64,000 bases of DNA. Origin: Collinsella sp. zg1085. Its GTDB lineage: Bacteria > Actinomycetota > Coriobacteriia > Coriobacteriales > Coriobacteriaceae. Where the stretch lies: contig NZ_CP076545.1 in NCBI RefSeq assembly GCF_018889955.1, positions 1 to 64,000 of the forward strand, read 5' to 3'. Positions 1 through 11,576 of the stretch are shown here, in pieces (position 1 is the first letter of the stretch; each line of letters opens with the position of its first letter). The notes under the pieces were generated by a model. The model worked only from the letters and a program-made list of their open reading frames with translations. It did not search any database and had not been told where the DNA came from. The position numbers and the translations under genes are program-made.

Positions 1-9
1 AGAGTAACT

Positions 10-1728
10 ATGGAAAGCGATGCAAAACTCCTCCTTGACGATACTGTGGCGTATCTCAGCCGAGACAAGCAAGAAGAGCGTCTTATTCACATGTTGTTAC
101 AGTCCCGTCCAACAACATTAGAAGAAGATACGCTCACCATTGAGGCTCCCAACCGCTTTGCTCTTACCTTCTTAGAGCGCAATCGAGCACTTATTGAGTC
201 ATACCTCAAACAAGTTGCCTTTACTCAGATTACGCTTGTGATTAAAGAACCATCTCATCAGCCTATAATACCAAACTTACAAACTGATGGTGTTTTTCAT
301 ACACAGACAAACGCTTCTCCTTCATCAGAAGCGTTTATTAACCATGAACAAACGGTACCTTCTCAAGACAACATAGCTACCCCTATATCACAGCACACAG
401 CACGTGACACTCAAATGCCAACACCACCAGCCTTGAAACGTTCTCAAACTGACGGAGAATCTGCTGATGGTATTAAAGTGAGTAACACTATTTCTAAAGA
501 TGAGTTTGTTGCTCTTAAAAACCGTATGAACAACCAACTATCAAGTGTCATCAACACAGCACAAGCTCAAAAAACATCAGCAAACTTTATTCCACAGCCT
601 GATGAAGCTTTTCAACCCATTCATATCAACTCAAAATTTACTTTTGCAAATTTTGTTTATGGTGACGAAAACAAACACGCCTATCATTCAGCTCAGCGAT
701 TTGCCGCCTTTGCCGATGAACCAGGTCAGTCAAACTCACTCTTTATATATGGTGGTTCAGGGCTTGGAAAAACGCATCTTCTTTTAGCTATAAAGAACTA
801 TCTCGCTGAAACAAAACCATATATCCAGGTTAAATATGCCAACTCGCAAGTCTATATTGATGACTTTATTAATGAGATTGCTCAGCAAAAAACTCAAAAC
901 CGTGCCATTTTGCAGGACTATCATAAGGCTAACATTCTCATAATTGATGATATTCAAAACATCATTGGTAAGCAGGCATCTATTGAGTATTTCTTTAGCT
1001 TGATGGATGAGTTTATTCGAGAGAACAAAAAGATTGTAATCGCTTCTGACCGTGCTCCTAAAAAGCTTGGCATGGATGAGCGTCTTACCAGCCGTTTTAA
1101 TGCCGGTATGCTCTGTTTAGTATCAGAGCCCGGCTTTGAGATGAAATACACTATTCTTAAACGCTACTACGAAACTATTATCCGTGGAGGTAATGACGGG
1201 GCGGTTATGAATGTAGATGCCAGCCTTTTAGGAGCGCTACATCCCCGTGAAGGAAAACTTACCGACGAACAACTACGTCATATGGCAGAAATCTCAGGCA
1301 ATAATATTCGCGAGCTTGAAAGTTTTTGCGAACGTTGTGCCAGCTTATCGTTTGAACGTGAGCAGGCAGGACTTGAGCTTAGCGCAGAAGATATTGAGCA
1401 AGTAGCAGATGAATACTTTGACACCGTTCATAAGGTTATACATGTAGATACTATTCAAGATGTTGTTGAAGAGTTCTATCACGTAAGCCACGAAGAATTA
1501 GTAGGTCCTAAACGCTCACGTGATATTGCCTTTGCTCGACATGTAGCAGTTTATCTCGCTAATTCACTCTGTGATTTATCATCAAAAGCCATTGGTGAAC
1601 AATTTGGTGGGCGCGACCACTCAACCGTTATCAATAGTCTTAAAGTTGTTGAGAAAAAAATCAAAGAAGATCGCCGTATCTGTGATGACTTACAGCAACT
1701 TAAAAACAAAATCACCCTCAGGTCCTAA
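10..1728 (+). CDS. dnaA: Chromosomal replication initiator protein DnaA
   Basis: DnaA binds 9 bp boxes at the origin and, with ATP, melts the DNA so the DnaB helicase can load. The 572-residue protein has a divergent N-terminal domain I, a long polar Gln/Ser/Thr-rich linker (roughly residues 85-205) and an AAA+ core. Walker A GGSGLGKT is at 248-255 and the Walker B aspartates are D313-D314. The C-terminal helix-turn-helix carries the family signature GGRDHSTV at 533-540. It is longer than the common ~450 residues because of the linker. Start ATG follows AGAGTAAC near the window edge, so its promoter lies outside the window. The downstream gap carries DnaA boxes, which fits autoregulation and an origin. 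Identity is certain. Confidence 0.98.
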   Translation: MESDAKLLLDDTVAYLSRDKQEERLIHMLLQSRPTTLEEDTLTIEAPNRFALTFLERNRALIESYLKQVAFTQITLVIKEPSHQPIIPNLQTDGVFHTQTNASPSSEAFINHEQTVPSQDNIATPISQHTARDTQMPTPPALKRSQTDGESADGIKVSNTISKDEFVALKNRMNNQLSSVINTAQAQKTSANFIPQPDEAFQPIHINSKFTFANFVYGDENKHAYHSAQRFAAFADEPGQSNSLFIYGGSGLGKTHLLLAIKNYLAETKPYIQVKYANSQVYIDDFINEIAQQKTQNRAILQDYHKANILIIDDIQNIIGKQASIEYFFSLMDEFIRENKKIVIASDRAPKKLGMDERLTSRFNAGMLCLVSEPGFEMKYTILKRYYETIIRGGNDGAVMNVDASLLGALHPREGKLTDEQLRHMAEISGNNIRELESFCERCASLSFEREQAGLELSAEDIEQVADEYFDTVHKVIHVDTIQDVVEEFYHVSHEELVGPKRSRDIAFARHVAVYLANSLCDLSSKAIGEQFGGRDHSTVINSLKVVEKKIKEDRRICDDLQQLKNKITLRS

Positions 1729-1970
1729 TAATAAGTCGGAGTATCTATGTTGATAAGCGGTAGGAAAAATCAGGGAAAACAGGTGAGTAACATACACTCA
1801 ATAGTGGATAGAAAACGGGTGGATACCGCAATGTTAATAACTGAGTATATTATTCACCGCGTTTTTGGAAAGAAATTAAGCATGTGAACTTGAGAAATGT
1901 CAGTTATCCACATCGTCCACACCCTTATTATTGTTATTACTTATATGTATATATAGGAAGGATAAAATAG
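1729..1970. other. Candidate origin element (oriC part) between dnaA and dnaN
   Basis: This 242 bp gap holds a perfect DnaA box TTATCCACA at 1904-1912. One-mismatch boxes lie at 1749-1757 (TGTTGATAA, minus orientation) and 1850-1858 (TTATTCACC), with weaker GTGGATA matches at 1804-1810 and 1819-1825. An AT-rich tract at about 1924-1956 sits beside the perfect box and would suit as the unwinding element. The dnaA-dnaN gap is a common origin site, but the region upstream of dnaA is not visible, so this may be only part of the origin. The tract also contains the dnaN ribosome binding site (AGGAAGG). Confidence 0.65.
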
Positions 1971-3074
1971 ATGAAGTTCACGGTTAGCCAATCATCACTT
2001 ACCCAAGCACTCACTACCGTCATGAAGGGTATCGCAGGAACTTCAACCCTTCCTATCCTCGCAGGCGTGTTAATGCGTGCTACTGATGGTGTTATTGAAT
2101 TTCAAACGTCTAACTACACTATTGCAATACGTCATCGCATTGCAGCTCGTGTAGATGAAGACGGTGCTATGGTTGTTCCCTGCAAAATGCTTGCCAATAT
2201 TACAAAAACCTTACCTGATGCTCCTGTTAATTTTGAGCTTGAAGACCGTCAGGTAAAGATTAGTTGTGAGAAAAGTTCATTTCGTCTCAATACCCTCGAT
2301 GTAGGAGATTTCCCTGAGTTTCCAAGCTACTCCTTAACTAATTCAGTTGAGTTACCTGCTGATATTTTGTCTGATATGGTTGCTCGTGTATGGAAAGTCA
2401 CCTCAACAGATAAGAATCGACCAGTTTTAAACGGTGTGTATATGACCGTTGAAAACAATACGATTCGCCTTGTGGCTACTGACTCATATCGTCTAGCAGT
2501 ATGTGATACGCAGGTCGAAACATCCTCACTTGAGGGAAGTTTTGAACTTAATGTTCCTTCTGAAGCAATGAATGATGCTCTTTCAATAACAGCAGGACAA
2601 GGAAGCATCACTATTGGTTCCACCGATACACAGGTTGTCTTTATTGCAGGTAATACCACCTATATCGCCCGCCGTATTGAAGGGGTATATCCAAACTACA
2701 AAGCCCTCTTACCTAAAGCGTGCACCACAACGGTTAAAATCAATATTGAGGCCTTATCTGCTGCATTAAAGCGCGTAGCTGTTATTGCACAGAATAACTC
2801 AGCAGTTCGTTTTGAAATTGATACTGATATTAAAACCCTCTCACTATCAGCTATTTCAAATGACCAAGACGCAGCTCATGAATCAATTGATGTTGAAGTT
2901 GAGGGTGAATCAGGCATCATCGCCTTTAACTATCACTACATTTTTGGATGCTTGAATGTGCTTGGGCGTGAGAAAGAGATTACACTTGAGTTGCAAAGTT
3001 ATGCTCAAGCAGGTGTATTCAAGAGCTACGACAAGATTAATTACCTCTATCTTGTTATGCCAGTTCGCATTTAG
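1971..3074 (+). CDS. dnaN: DNA polymerase III beta subunit (sliding clamp)
   Basis: The protein forms the ring-shaped dimer that tethers DNA polymerase III and other enzymes to DNA. It is 367 residues, the usual length, and starts MKFTVSQSSLTQAL, followed by the three repeated clamp folds. The C-terminus YLYLVMPVRI is the typical DnaN ending near the partner-binding pocket. The ATG follows AGGAAGGATAAAATAG. It lies downstream of dnaA across the candidate origin and 14 bp before recF, the conserved replication gene order. Identity is very secure. Confidence 0.98.
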   Translation: MKFTVSQSSLTQALTTVMKGIAGTSTLPILAGVLMRATDGVIEFQTSNYTIAIRHRIAARVDEDGAMVVPCKMLANITKTLPDAPVNFELEDRQVKISCEKSSFRLNTLDVGDFPEFPSYSLTNSVELPADILSDMVARVWKVTSTDKNRPVLNGVYMTVENNTIRLVATDSYRLAVCDTQVETSSLEGSFELNVPSEAMNDALSITAGQGSITIGSTDTQVVFIAGNTTYIARRIEGVYPNYKALLPKACTTTVKINIEALSAALKRVAVIAQNNSAVRFEIDTDIKTLSLSAISNDQDAAHESIDVEVEGESGIIAFNYHYIFGCLNVLGREKEITLELQSYAQAGVFKSYDKINYLYLVMPVRI

Positions 3075-3088
3075 AAGGTAGAACATCT

Positions 3089-4192
3089 ATGCCGCTTTAT
3101 GCGCGCGAGCTGCGGGTGCATAACTTTCGTAGTTATGTAGATATGAGCCTTGAGCTAAACTCAGGGCTCACTATCTTAGTTGGACATAACGCTGCTGGTA
3201 AAACTAATCTAGTAGAAGCACTTCAACTCTTAACCGCGGGGCAGTCATTTCGCAAACCAAGCCCGTCTGAATTGATTAACGAAGATGCAAGCAGTGCAGA
3301 TATACGCCTAGAGCTTATCGGCGATGGACGCCATCTCGACCTAGGGCTTGAGATAAGCCCTGAGCGCCGACGCTTTCTAAAAAATGGCAAGTATGTCAAA
3401 ACTCAAGGCATACGCGGAATACTACCAAGTGTGCTTTTTTGCCCTGACCACCTCGACATGATTAAGAGGTCAGCCTCAACACGTCGTGAAACTCTTGATG
3501 ATTTTGGTTGTCAGCTTAATCAATCATATGCGCAGCTTGTTTCAACATATAAACGTGGTCTTGAGCAGCGTAATAAGTTGTTACGCAACGAGTATCTTGA
3601 CCATGGGCTCCTTGAGGCATGGAATGAAAGTATTGTGCAATCTGGTGCAGCTCTTATTCAGCATAGAACAGCGCTTTTGCAACGTATTGAACAATATATG
3701 CACGTAGTGTATGCCTATATTGCTCCTTCTGAAACTATGCAAATTCGCTATCGCAATAGTTTTTTAGATACAGACGATACTCATCAATACACTCGTGAAG
3801 AGTTGATTGAGCACTTTTATCAAGCGCTTGTACAAACACATACTGATGAGCTTCGTCGTGGGCTTACCCTAGTGGGGCCGCATAAGGACGAAATAGAAAT
3901 CTCAATTAATGGGAGGCTCGCACGCTCATTTGGAAGCCAAGGACAACAGCGTTCTTTAGTGCTTGCCTGGAAAATTGCTGAGCTTGAAGTTACAAAAGAT
4001 ATTCTTGGATATAGTCCTCTTTTACTGCTCGATGATGTAATGAGTGAACTTGATGAAAAGCGCCGCTCAGCACTTGCACATTTTATTCAAGATGAAGTGC
4101 AGACGGTTATAACAACAACCAACCTTGGGTATTTTCAGACATCTATTCTTGAACGGGCACAGGTGGTGAATATCTCCCATGACAACTCATGA
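3089..4192 (+). CDS. recF: DNA replication and repair protein RecF
   Basis: RecF is an SMC-like ATPase that acts with RecO and RecR to load RecA at single-strand gaps. The 367-residue protein begins with the typical RecF opening (ELRVHNFRSYVDMSLEL). Walker A is GHNAAGKT at residues 32-39. The ABC-type signature region (FGSQGQQRSLVLAWKIAE) and Walker B with D-loop (LLLLDDVMSELDEKRR) follow near the C-terminus. It sits 14 bp after dnaN and overlaps the next gene by 14 bp, so the three are probably co-transcribed. Confidence 0.97.
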   Translation: MPLYARELRVHNFRSYVDMSLELNSGLTILVGHNAAGKTNLVEALQLLTAGQSFRKPSPSELINEDASSADIRLELIGDGRHLDLGLEISPERRRFLKNGKYVKTQGIRGILPSVLFCPDHLDMIKRSASTRRETLDDFGCQLNQSYAQLVSTYKRGLEQRNKLLRNEYLDHGLLEAWNESIVQSGAALIQHRTALLQRIEQYMHVVYAYIAPSETMQIRYRNSFLDTDDTHQYTREELIEHFYQALVQTHTDELRRGLTLVGPHKDEIEISINGRLARSFGSQGQQRSLVLAWKIAELEVTKDILGYSPLLLLDDVMSELDEKRRSALAHFIQDEVQTVITTTNLGYFQTSILERAQVVNISHDNS

Positions 4193-4547
4193 GCGCAATC
4201 GAACAACCTTAAGCCTTTCTCAGCTGGCACAAACTATGCGCGAGCAAGTCTTTGGTGGGCAAACAAAAGAGCAGCAAGAGCAGTTTATTCGAGCTGAGAA
4301 GCGTGCGCGAATCTTTCATGCTTGGAATACAGTTATAGGAAAAAGTCGTGAAAAACAGCATGTAACAGGATTGTTTTATATTCCTGAAAAAAATGAACTA
4401 CTGGTGTATGTTGATGAGCCTGTTTGGGCGCAGGAATTTAGTATGCTTCGTGAAATTTTAAGGGCTCGTATGGCGGCTATTGGCGCTGATGTTGCTCATA
4501 TCAGCTTTAAGACATCAACGCATACCAATAACTCACGCCGTGAATAA
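4179..4547 (+). CDS. DUF721 (DciA-family) protein
   Basis: This is a 122-residue DUF721 protein. Family members related to DciA help load or operate the replicative helicase in bacteria that lack DnaC-type loaders; that role here is inferred from family and place. The conserved segment runs from the HAWNTVIGKSREKQHV region through WAQEFSMLREILRARM. The gene overlaps the end of recF by 14 bp, implying translational coupling, and sits just before gyrB, the usual actinobacterial position. dnaB is about 15 kb downstream. No catalytic motif is visible. Confidence 0.85.
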   Translation: MTTHERNRTTLSLSQLAQTMREQVFGGQTKEQQEQFIRAEKRARIFHAWNTVIGKSREKQHVTGLFYIPEKNELLVYVDEPVWAQEFSMLREILRARMAAIGADVAHISFKTSTHTNNSRRE

Positions 4548-6796
<2,249 letters not shown>

Positions 6797-6847
6797 AACT
6801 TGCAGGTCACGATATATATTCATAGCCTGTATTAAAAGGAGATTTTT

Positions 6848-9625
6848 GTGGCAGAAGATACAAATCAAACGTCTCATGATGAAAACCAAGATTCTACTAT
6901 CTTGCCAGAAGACCTACGACGCTTGCTTGCGCGTGCTGATGAGGATGAAGGTACCGAGACATACGACCCTGACGCACCATCAGATGATGACAGTGATGAC
7001 GAGACCGAGTTAGAGGAAAGCTTTGGCGCGGTAGATCGTGGTGATGCGGCTGGCGAGGATGTGAATGGAGGTCAGCTTCAAACCTCGGAGTTTGGTCGCG
7101 AGATGAAGCAGAGCTTCATCGAGTATTCGATGTCGGTTATTACCGCCCGCGCTCTGCCTGATGTTCGCGATGGATTAAAACCGGTGCATCGCCGCATTTT
7201 ATATGCAATGAATGAGAGTGGTATTTTTCCTAATCGCCCGCATAAAAAGAGTGCTTGGACGGTTGGTGAAGTTATTGGTAAATACCACCCTCACGGTGAC
7301 TCTGCAGTATATGAAACCATGGTGCGTTTGGCACAATGGTTCTCCATGCGCACGCCACTCGTTGATGGTCATGGAAACTTTGGCAACATCGATGGTGACT
7401 CCGCCGCAGCTATGCGCTACACCGAGAGTCGTCTTGCAAAGCCTGCTATGGAGCTGTTGCGTGATTTACAAAAAGATACGGTTGATTGGCAGCCAAACTA
7501 TGACGAGTCGCTCGCTGAGCCTAAGGTATTGCCTGCTCGTTTTCCTAACCTCTTAGTAAATGGCTCGAACGGTATTGCGGTTGGCATGGCAACTAATATT
7601 CCGCCGCATAACCTTTCAGAGACGGTTGAGGCAACGTGCTACTTTATTGATAACCCAGAGGCAAGTGTTGAAGAGTTAATGACATACTTACCAGGTCCAG
7701 ACTTTCCAACTGGTGCTCTTATTATGGGTACCGATGGTATTCGCCAAGCATATGAAACCGGTCGCGGCTCAATTACCATGCGCGCAAAAGCACACGTTGA
7801 GTCAACAAAAACCGGCAAGAATCGTTTGGTATTTACCGAGATTCCATATCAGGTTAATAAAGGTTCACTACAAGAAAAAATTGCTCAGCTGGTTAATGAG
7901 AAACGCCTTGAGGGAATTTCTGACATGCGTGATGAATCAACGCAAAAAGGGATTCGCTTGGTCATAGAGCTTAAAAAAGGTGTTATTCCACAGGTTGTTC
8001 TCAACAATCTTTATAAATACACTTCACTTCAAACCACCTTTGGTGTTAACAATCTTGCTCTTGTTGACGGTGTTCCTAAATGTCTTACCTTGCCGCAGAT
8101 TCTGTCTCACTATGTTGAACATCAGGTAGAGGTAGTAACTCGTCGTACACAGTTTGACCTTAAGAAAGCTCAAGCACGCGCACATATTCTTGAAGGTTAC
8201 CTTATTGCGCTTGATCACATTGATGAAGTTATTTCAATCATTCGTGCATCTCAGACAGATCAAGAGGCTTCTCAACGCTTGATTGAGCGCTTTGGGTTTA
8301 CCTCTGAGCAAACCACTGCCATTCTTGAAATGAAACTGCGTCGTTTGACCGGTCTTGAGCGTGACAAGATTGAAGATGAACTAGCTGGTTTACGTCGCGC
8401 CATTGCATACTATGAAGACCTCTTAGCGCATAAAGAAAAGATTCTTGCAGTCATTAAAGATGAGATGCGTGAGATTTCTCATAAGTTTGGTGACAAGCGT
8501 CGTACTGAGATTACGCAAGCAGAAAAAGACCTTGATGTTGAAGACCTTATCGCTGATGAGGATATGGTAGTTACCATCACTCATACCGGCTACGTAAAGC
8601 GTATTCCTGTGGCAAGCTATCGCAGTCAAAAGCGCGGCGGTAAAGGTGTATCGGGTGCAAATCTAAAAGAAGACGACATTATTGATGAGATGTTCATTGC
8701 AAGCACTCATGAATATGTTCTCTTCTTCTCCAACAAAGGTAAGGTGTATCGCCTGAAGGTACATGAGTTACCAATTGGGTCGCGTCAAGCACGTGGTACC
8801 GCAATTGTTAATCTCCTACCATTTGAGGAAGGCGAAAAAATTGCGAGCGTAATCGCGTGCCGTGATTTCCCTGATACCGACTACCTCATGTTTGCTACAG
8901 CAGGCGGCATGGTCAAAAAGACTGTTATGAGCGCATATGGACGTGTCCGCCGCGATGGCATCATCGCTATTAACCTCAGAAGTGGTGACCGACTCTTAGG
9001 TGTTCGTCGCGTTCGCAAGGACGACTTGGTTATTTTGGCAACAACTGCTGGAAAAGCCATTATGTTTAATGAGGACGATGTTCGCGCAACAGGGCGCGAT
9101 ACCTCAGGCGTGCGTGGTATTACGCTTAAAGCAGAGGCTGAAGTACTTGGCATGGAAATATCCAATGGCAAGGGCGACCTGTTTGTAATTACCGAGCGTG
9201 GTTACGGTAAGCGCACCCCGGTATCTGACTATCCAACGCAAGGGCGCGGTGGTCAGGGTGTTTACACTATTCAGATGACGGAGCGCAAAGGCAACCTTGC
9301 TTCTATGAAGGTAGTAGGACCCCAGCACGAGCTCTTTATCATTACTGAGGGTGCAACGGTTATCCGCGTTAAGACAGAAGAGATTTCGCAAACCGGTCGT
9401 GCTACGCAGGGCGTAAAGATGATGAGTGTATCTGAGGGTGACCGTGTTGTTGCGGTCGCTCGTATGACCAGCGCGAAGAAGAAACTCAAGGCTCCTGCGG
9501 TGGCTGAGGGTCAGGACGCACTTGATTTTAGCTCAGTTGGTGGCGATGGTACTTTAGATGATGAGCGTATCGATATTGGCACCGGTGATGAACTACTCGA
9601 AGACCTCATGGATGATGAGTCATAA
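6848..9625 (+). CDS. gyrA: DNA gyrase subunit A with acidic N-terminal extension
   Basis: GyrA makes and rejoins the double-strand break in gyrase. In this 925-residue protein the family core begins only near residue 81 ([17 protein letters not shown]). The first ~80 residues are an extra, strongly acidic stretch (D/E/S-rich) absent from typical GyrA. The catalytic tyrosine is Y191 (AAAMRYTE). The quinolone-determining region reads [10 protein letters not shown], with S152 at the usual serine position and E156 where E. coli has Asp87. The GyrA-box appears as QKRGGKG in the C-terminal beta-pinwheel. The tail is also acidic. GTG start follows AAAAGGAG. A strong terminator follows the gene. Confidence 0.97.
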   Translation: MAEDTNQTSHDENQDSTILPEDLRRLLARADEDEGTETYDPDAPSDDDSDDETELEESFGAVDRGDAAGEDVNGGQLQTSEFGREMKQSFIEYSMSVITARALPDVRDGLKPVHRRILYAMNESGIFPNRPHKKSAWTVGEVIGKYHPHGDSAVYETMVRLAQWFSMRTPLVDGHGNFGNIDGDSAAAMRYTESRLAKPAMELLRDLQKDTVDWQPNYDESLAEPKVLPARFPNLLVNGSNGIAVGMATNIPPHNLSETVEATCYFIDNPEASVEELMTYLPGPDFPTGALIMGTDGIRQAYETGRGSITMRAKAHVESTKTGKNRLVFTEIPYQVNKGSLQEKIAQLVNEKRLEGISDMRDESTQKGIRLVIELKKGVIPQVVLNNLYKYTSLQTTFGVNNLALVDGVPKCLTLPQILSHYVEHQVEVVTRRTQFDLKKAQARAHILEGYLIALDHIDEVISIIRASQTDQEASQRLIERFGFTSEQTTAILEMKLRRLTGLERDKIEDELAGLRRAIAYYEDLLAHKEKILAVIKDEMREISHKFGDKRRTEITQAEKDLDVEDLIADEDMVVTITHTGYVKRIPVASYRSQKRGGKGVSGANLKEDDIIDEMFIASTHEYVLFFSNKGKVYRLKVHELPIGSRQARGTAIVNLLPFEEGEKIASVIACRDFPDTDYLMFATAGGMVKKTVMSAYGRVRRDGIIAINLRSGDRLLGVRRVRKDDLVILATTAGKAIMFNEDDVRATGRDTSGVRGITLKAEAEVLGMEISNGKGDLFVITERGYGKRTPVSDYPTQGRGGQGVYTIQMTERKGNLASMKVVGPQHELFIITEGATVIRVKTEEISQTGRATQGVKMMSVSEGDRVVAVARMTSAKKKLKAPAVAEGQDALDFSSVGGDGTLDDERIDIGTGDELLEDLMDDES

Positions 9626-9667
9626 GCGGTTTAGTCTTAAGTGTATTACGTATGTAGGTATGATTGT

Positions 9668-9696
9668 AAAAGAGGGCGCCAAGGCGTCCTCTTTTT
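9668..9696 (+). terminator. Rho-independent terminator after gyrA
   Basis: A GC-rich stem (AAGAGGGCGCC / GGCGTCCTCTT, one G-U pair) with a two-base loop is followed by TTTTT. It closes the gyrB-gyrA transcript about 45 bp after the gyrA stop. Confidence 0.9.
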
Positions 9697-9731
9697 GTTG
9701 GAGTTTTTAGCAGAGTTAGGCTCACTCTTAA

Positions 9732-9885
9732 AGTACATCGACCTAGTGTACGAATTTTTCAAGACAGGGTAAGTACACTCCACTAAGCTAAAGCATCTTT
9801 CCTGCGAAAATGCCGAAAATCTTGCCTATACAGACCCCTTATACTTGGGATGCTGGCAAAAAATCGTACACTAGATTGATGTACT
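9732..9885. repeat. 154 bp element with 28 bp terminal inverted repeats
   Basis: The arms 9732-9759 and 9858-9885 are inverted copies matching at 25 of 28 positions by hand alignment; each contains the core CTAGTGTACGA or its complement. The ~98 bp interior has no recognisable gene. The short open frame crossing it resembles no known protein. It could be a MITE-like non-autonomous element, or a long hairpin between the gyrA terminator and the tRNA genes. No target-site duplication was identified. Confidence 0.55.
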
Positions 9886-10056
9886 CTAGGAAACCCTGTA
9901 ATTCGTTTTGTCTCTTATCTGTATTGTATGTAGAACGCGCACAATTAGCTGTTTTTACTCCAAGGGAAGCGAATAAAACTCAAGGACGGTTTGTAAAGCA
10001 TACACACAAGGCGTAGCTACTAAACCTTATAGATTGCAAGTGCATAATCAAAAAAA
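9886..10056. other. Spacer, nothing recognised
   Basis: Between the inverted-repeat element and tRNA-Ala I see no gene, clear hairpin or promoter. It would hold the terminator for the minus-strand tRNA pair, but no convincing stem with a T run was found. Confidence 0.4.
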
Positions 10057-10132
10057 TGGTGGAGGTTAGGGGGATCGAACCCCTGACCTCAGGCTTGCAA
10101 AGCCCGCGCTCTCCCAGCTGAGCTAAACCCCC
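10057..10132 (-). tRNA. tRNA-Ala (anticodon TGC)
   Basis: Read on the minus strand this folds as a standard cloverleaf of 76 nt with CCA encoded. The acceptor stem is GGGGGTT with AACCTCC and includes the G3-U70 pair that identifies alanine tRNAs. The anticodon loop is CTTTGCAAG, giving TGC. The T loop is GGTTCGATCC. It lies just downstream of tRNA-Ile on the same strand. Confidence 0.97.
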
Positions 10133-10140
10133 ACGCTCGT

Positions 10141-10185
10141 AATAAACACCCCAGCGGCGACTCAGCTCTCGCTGGGGTGTTTATT
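10141..10185. terminator. Strong hairpin between the two minus-strand tRNAs
   Basis: A perfect 16 bp stem (AATAAACACCCCAGCG and its complement) encloses a 13-base loop. On the minus strand it lies between tRNA-Ile and tRNA-Ala, ending in TTTATTAC; on the plus strand it ends in TTTATTTC. It could end tRNA-Ile transcription in part, or act as a processing spacer. The U tract is weak on both strands. Confidence 0.55.
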
Positions 10186-10194
10186 TCAAAGAAG

Positions 10195-10271
10195 TGGTGG
10201 ACCTGACAAGACTCGAACTTGTGACCTCCCGGTTATCAGCCGGACGCTCTAACCAACTGAGCTACAGGTCC
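10195..10271 (-). tRNA. tRNA-Ile (anticodon GAT)
   Basis: On the minus strand this is a 77 nt cloverleaf beginning GGACCTGTAGCTCAGTTGG and ending GGTCC-A-CCA with CCA encoded. The anticodon loop CTGATAACC gives GAT. The D-loop GTTGGTTAGAGC and T loop GTTCGAGTC are normal. Ile-Ala pairs often sit in rRNA operons; here they stand alone. Confidence 0.97.
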
Positions 10272-10399
10272 ATCGCGGGGAAGATATTAACTTAGTTTGA
10301 TAAGCAAAGTCAACACTTTTTTATCCAAGTTGCAAGGATTTGTTAAAAAGCGGGTAAGATACCCAATCATATGAAGCAATACAGCAGGGGAGGTACGAC

Positions 10400-10960
10400 A
10401 TGATTCGTGTTGACATAGAGACTATTGTCATGGCGGCAGGCCCCATGCCTTCGGTCATTGTCCTGCGTGAACGTGCAACAACCGGCTCAGGAGATACTCC
10501 TCAACGGGCACTTTCAATTCCAACAGGACCATATGAGGCAACAGTTATTAGTCGTGGTATTGAACATAAAAAGTCTGAGCGACCTATAACACATGACCTC
10601 ATGGTTCAGGTGCTAAGTAGTATTGGCGCTCGGTTAGAGCGCGTTGAGATTACCAATCTTAAGTCGCCTGTGTTTTATGCATCGCTTGTTATGACGGTGC
10701 CAGAAAGCTTTGATATTTCAGATGTCAAAGCAATTGGTGCTGTGTCACACAGTTCAGCCAATCGCTCACAAGAAATCTCAATAGATGCTCGTCCAAGTGA
10801 TGCAATAGCACTTGCGGTGCGCATGAGTGCACCAATCTATGTTGAAGATGATGTGATGAACCGCGCAGGAAATATTGGCACACAGAATGATAGTATTTCT
10901 GAGCAAGATTTAGAGCGCTTTGATGCATTTGTCCAGTCGGTTTCACCTGATGATTTTTAA
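10400..10960 (+). CDS. Bifunctional nuclease-domain (DUF151) protein
   Basis: The 186-residue protein matches the DUF151/BFN family: the DLMVQVLSSIGARLERVEI segment, the FYASLVM strand and the ISIDARPSDAIALAVRMSAPIYVEDDVM motif are typical. Members have been reported to degrade RNA and DNA, but the cellular role in actinobacteria is not settled. Start ATG follows GGGGAGGTACGAC. It is followed after 13 bp by a small unrecognised gene, with which it probably forms an operon. The C-terminal tail (residues ~160-186) is acidic. Confidence 0.85.
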   Translation: MIRVDIETIVMAAGPMPSVIVLRERATTGSGDTPQRALSIPTGPYEATVISRGIEHKKSERPITHDLMVQVLSSIGARLERVEITNLKSPVFYASLVMTVPESFDISDVKAIGAVSHSSANRSQEISIDARPSDAIALAVRMSAPIYVEDDVMNRAGNIGTQNDSISEQDLERFDAFVQSVSPDDF

Positions 10961-10973
10961 GAGAGAACACAGC

Positions 10974-11429
10974 ATGTCTTCAACAGATTCAACTGAGTAT
11001 GAAACAGTATCGCCTGAGCTTGATGCCATGGTTGGCGATGTATTGGGTGAGTTTTTAGACGCGCTGGCAGTAGGCGAAAACCCAGGTGTAGTCATTTGCG
11101 TAGAAGATGCACAATCAGCACGCTATGAGGCAAGCTTTACTGAAGATGGTATTGAAAGTTGCCTTGGTGCTGCACAAAAGTTTATTACCGACCATAGTAC
11201 CGGTGTAAAAAGCGACGGTGTGTCCTCACTTGTGCGCTATGCCATAGCGTATGTTGGAGCTGTTGACCTAAAAGAAGGTGGCTACCTCGACGCAATTTTG
11301 GTGAGCTTCTTTGAGTTAGGTCTTAAAAGTGCCTATTCAGCGTATGTCGAAATTGAGAACATTGGTGATGAGGAGCGTTTTGCTTGGGCTCCTCCTCAAG
11401 CTGCAGGAGCTGAGACTGCACTTATTTAG
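10974..11429 (+). CDS. Hypothetical acidic protein, 151 residues
   Basis: I do not recognise this protein. The chosen ATG (MSSTDSTEYE) has AAGAGAGAA a suitable distance upstream; an earlier in-frame ATG lies inside the preceding gene and lacks a ribosome binding site. The product is acidic, with no signal peptide, membrane segment or metal-binding cluster, and reads as a soluble alpha/beta domain (for example PGVVICVEDAQSARYEASF). It follows the DUF151 gene closely. No function can be given. Confidence 0.7.
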   Translation: MSSTDSTEYETVSPELDAMVGDVLGEFLDALAVGENPGVVICVEDAQSARYEASFTEDGIESCLGAAQKFITDHSTGVKSDGVSSLVRYAIAYVGAVDLKEGGYLDAILVSFFELGLKSAYSAYVEIENIGDEERFAWAPPQAAGAETALI

Positions 11430-11576
11430 CTTATCCGCGCAGCAAATAATGTATTCCTTCAAAGGTGGTCGCTCTGTGTGAGTGTGTTTAATCATTGTGC
11501 TTATCGGTGTATGTGAGTGTGAAAGTCGCTATTATATGCACGTTTGACATGCGATATAAGGTTGTAGAGGAGAAAT

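Noticed and set aside
9810-10016. 68-codon frame between gyrA and tRNA-Ala
   Set aside because: No good ribosome binding site, overlaps the inverted-repeat element, and the product resembles no protein.
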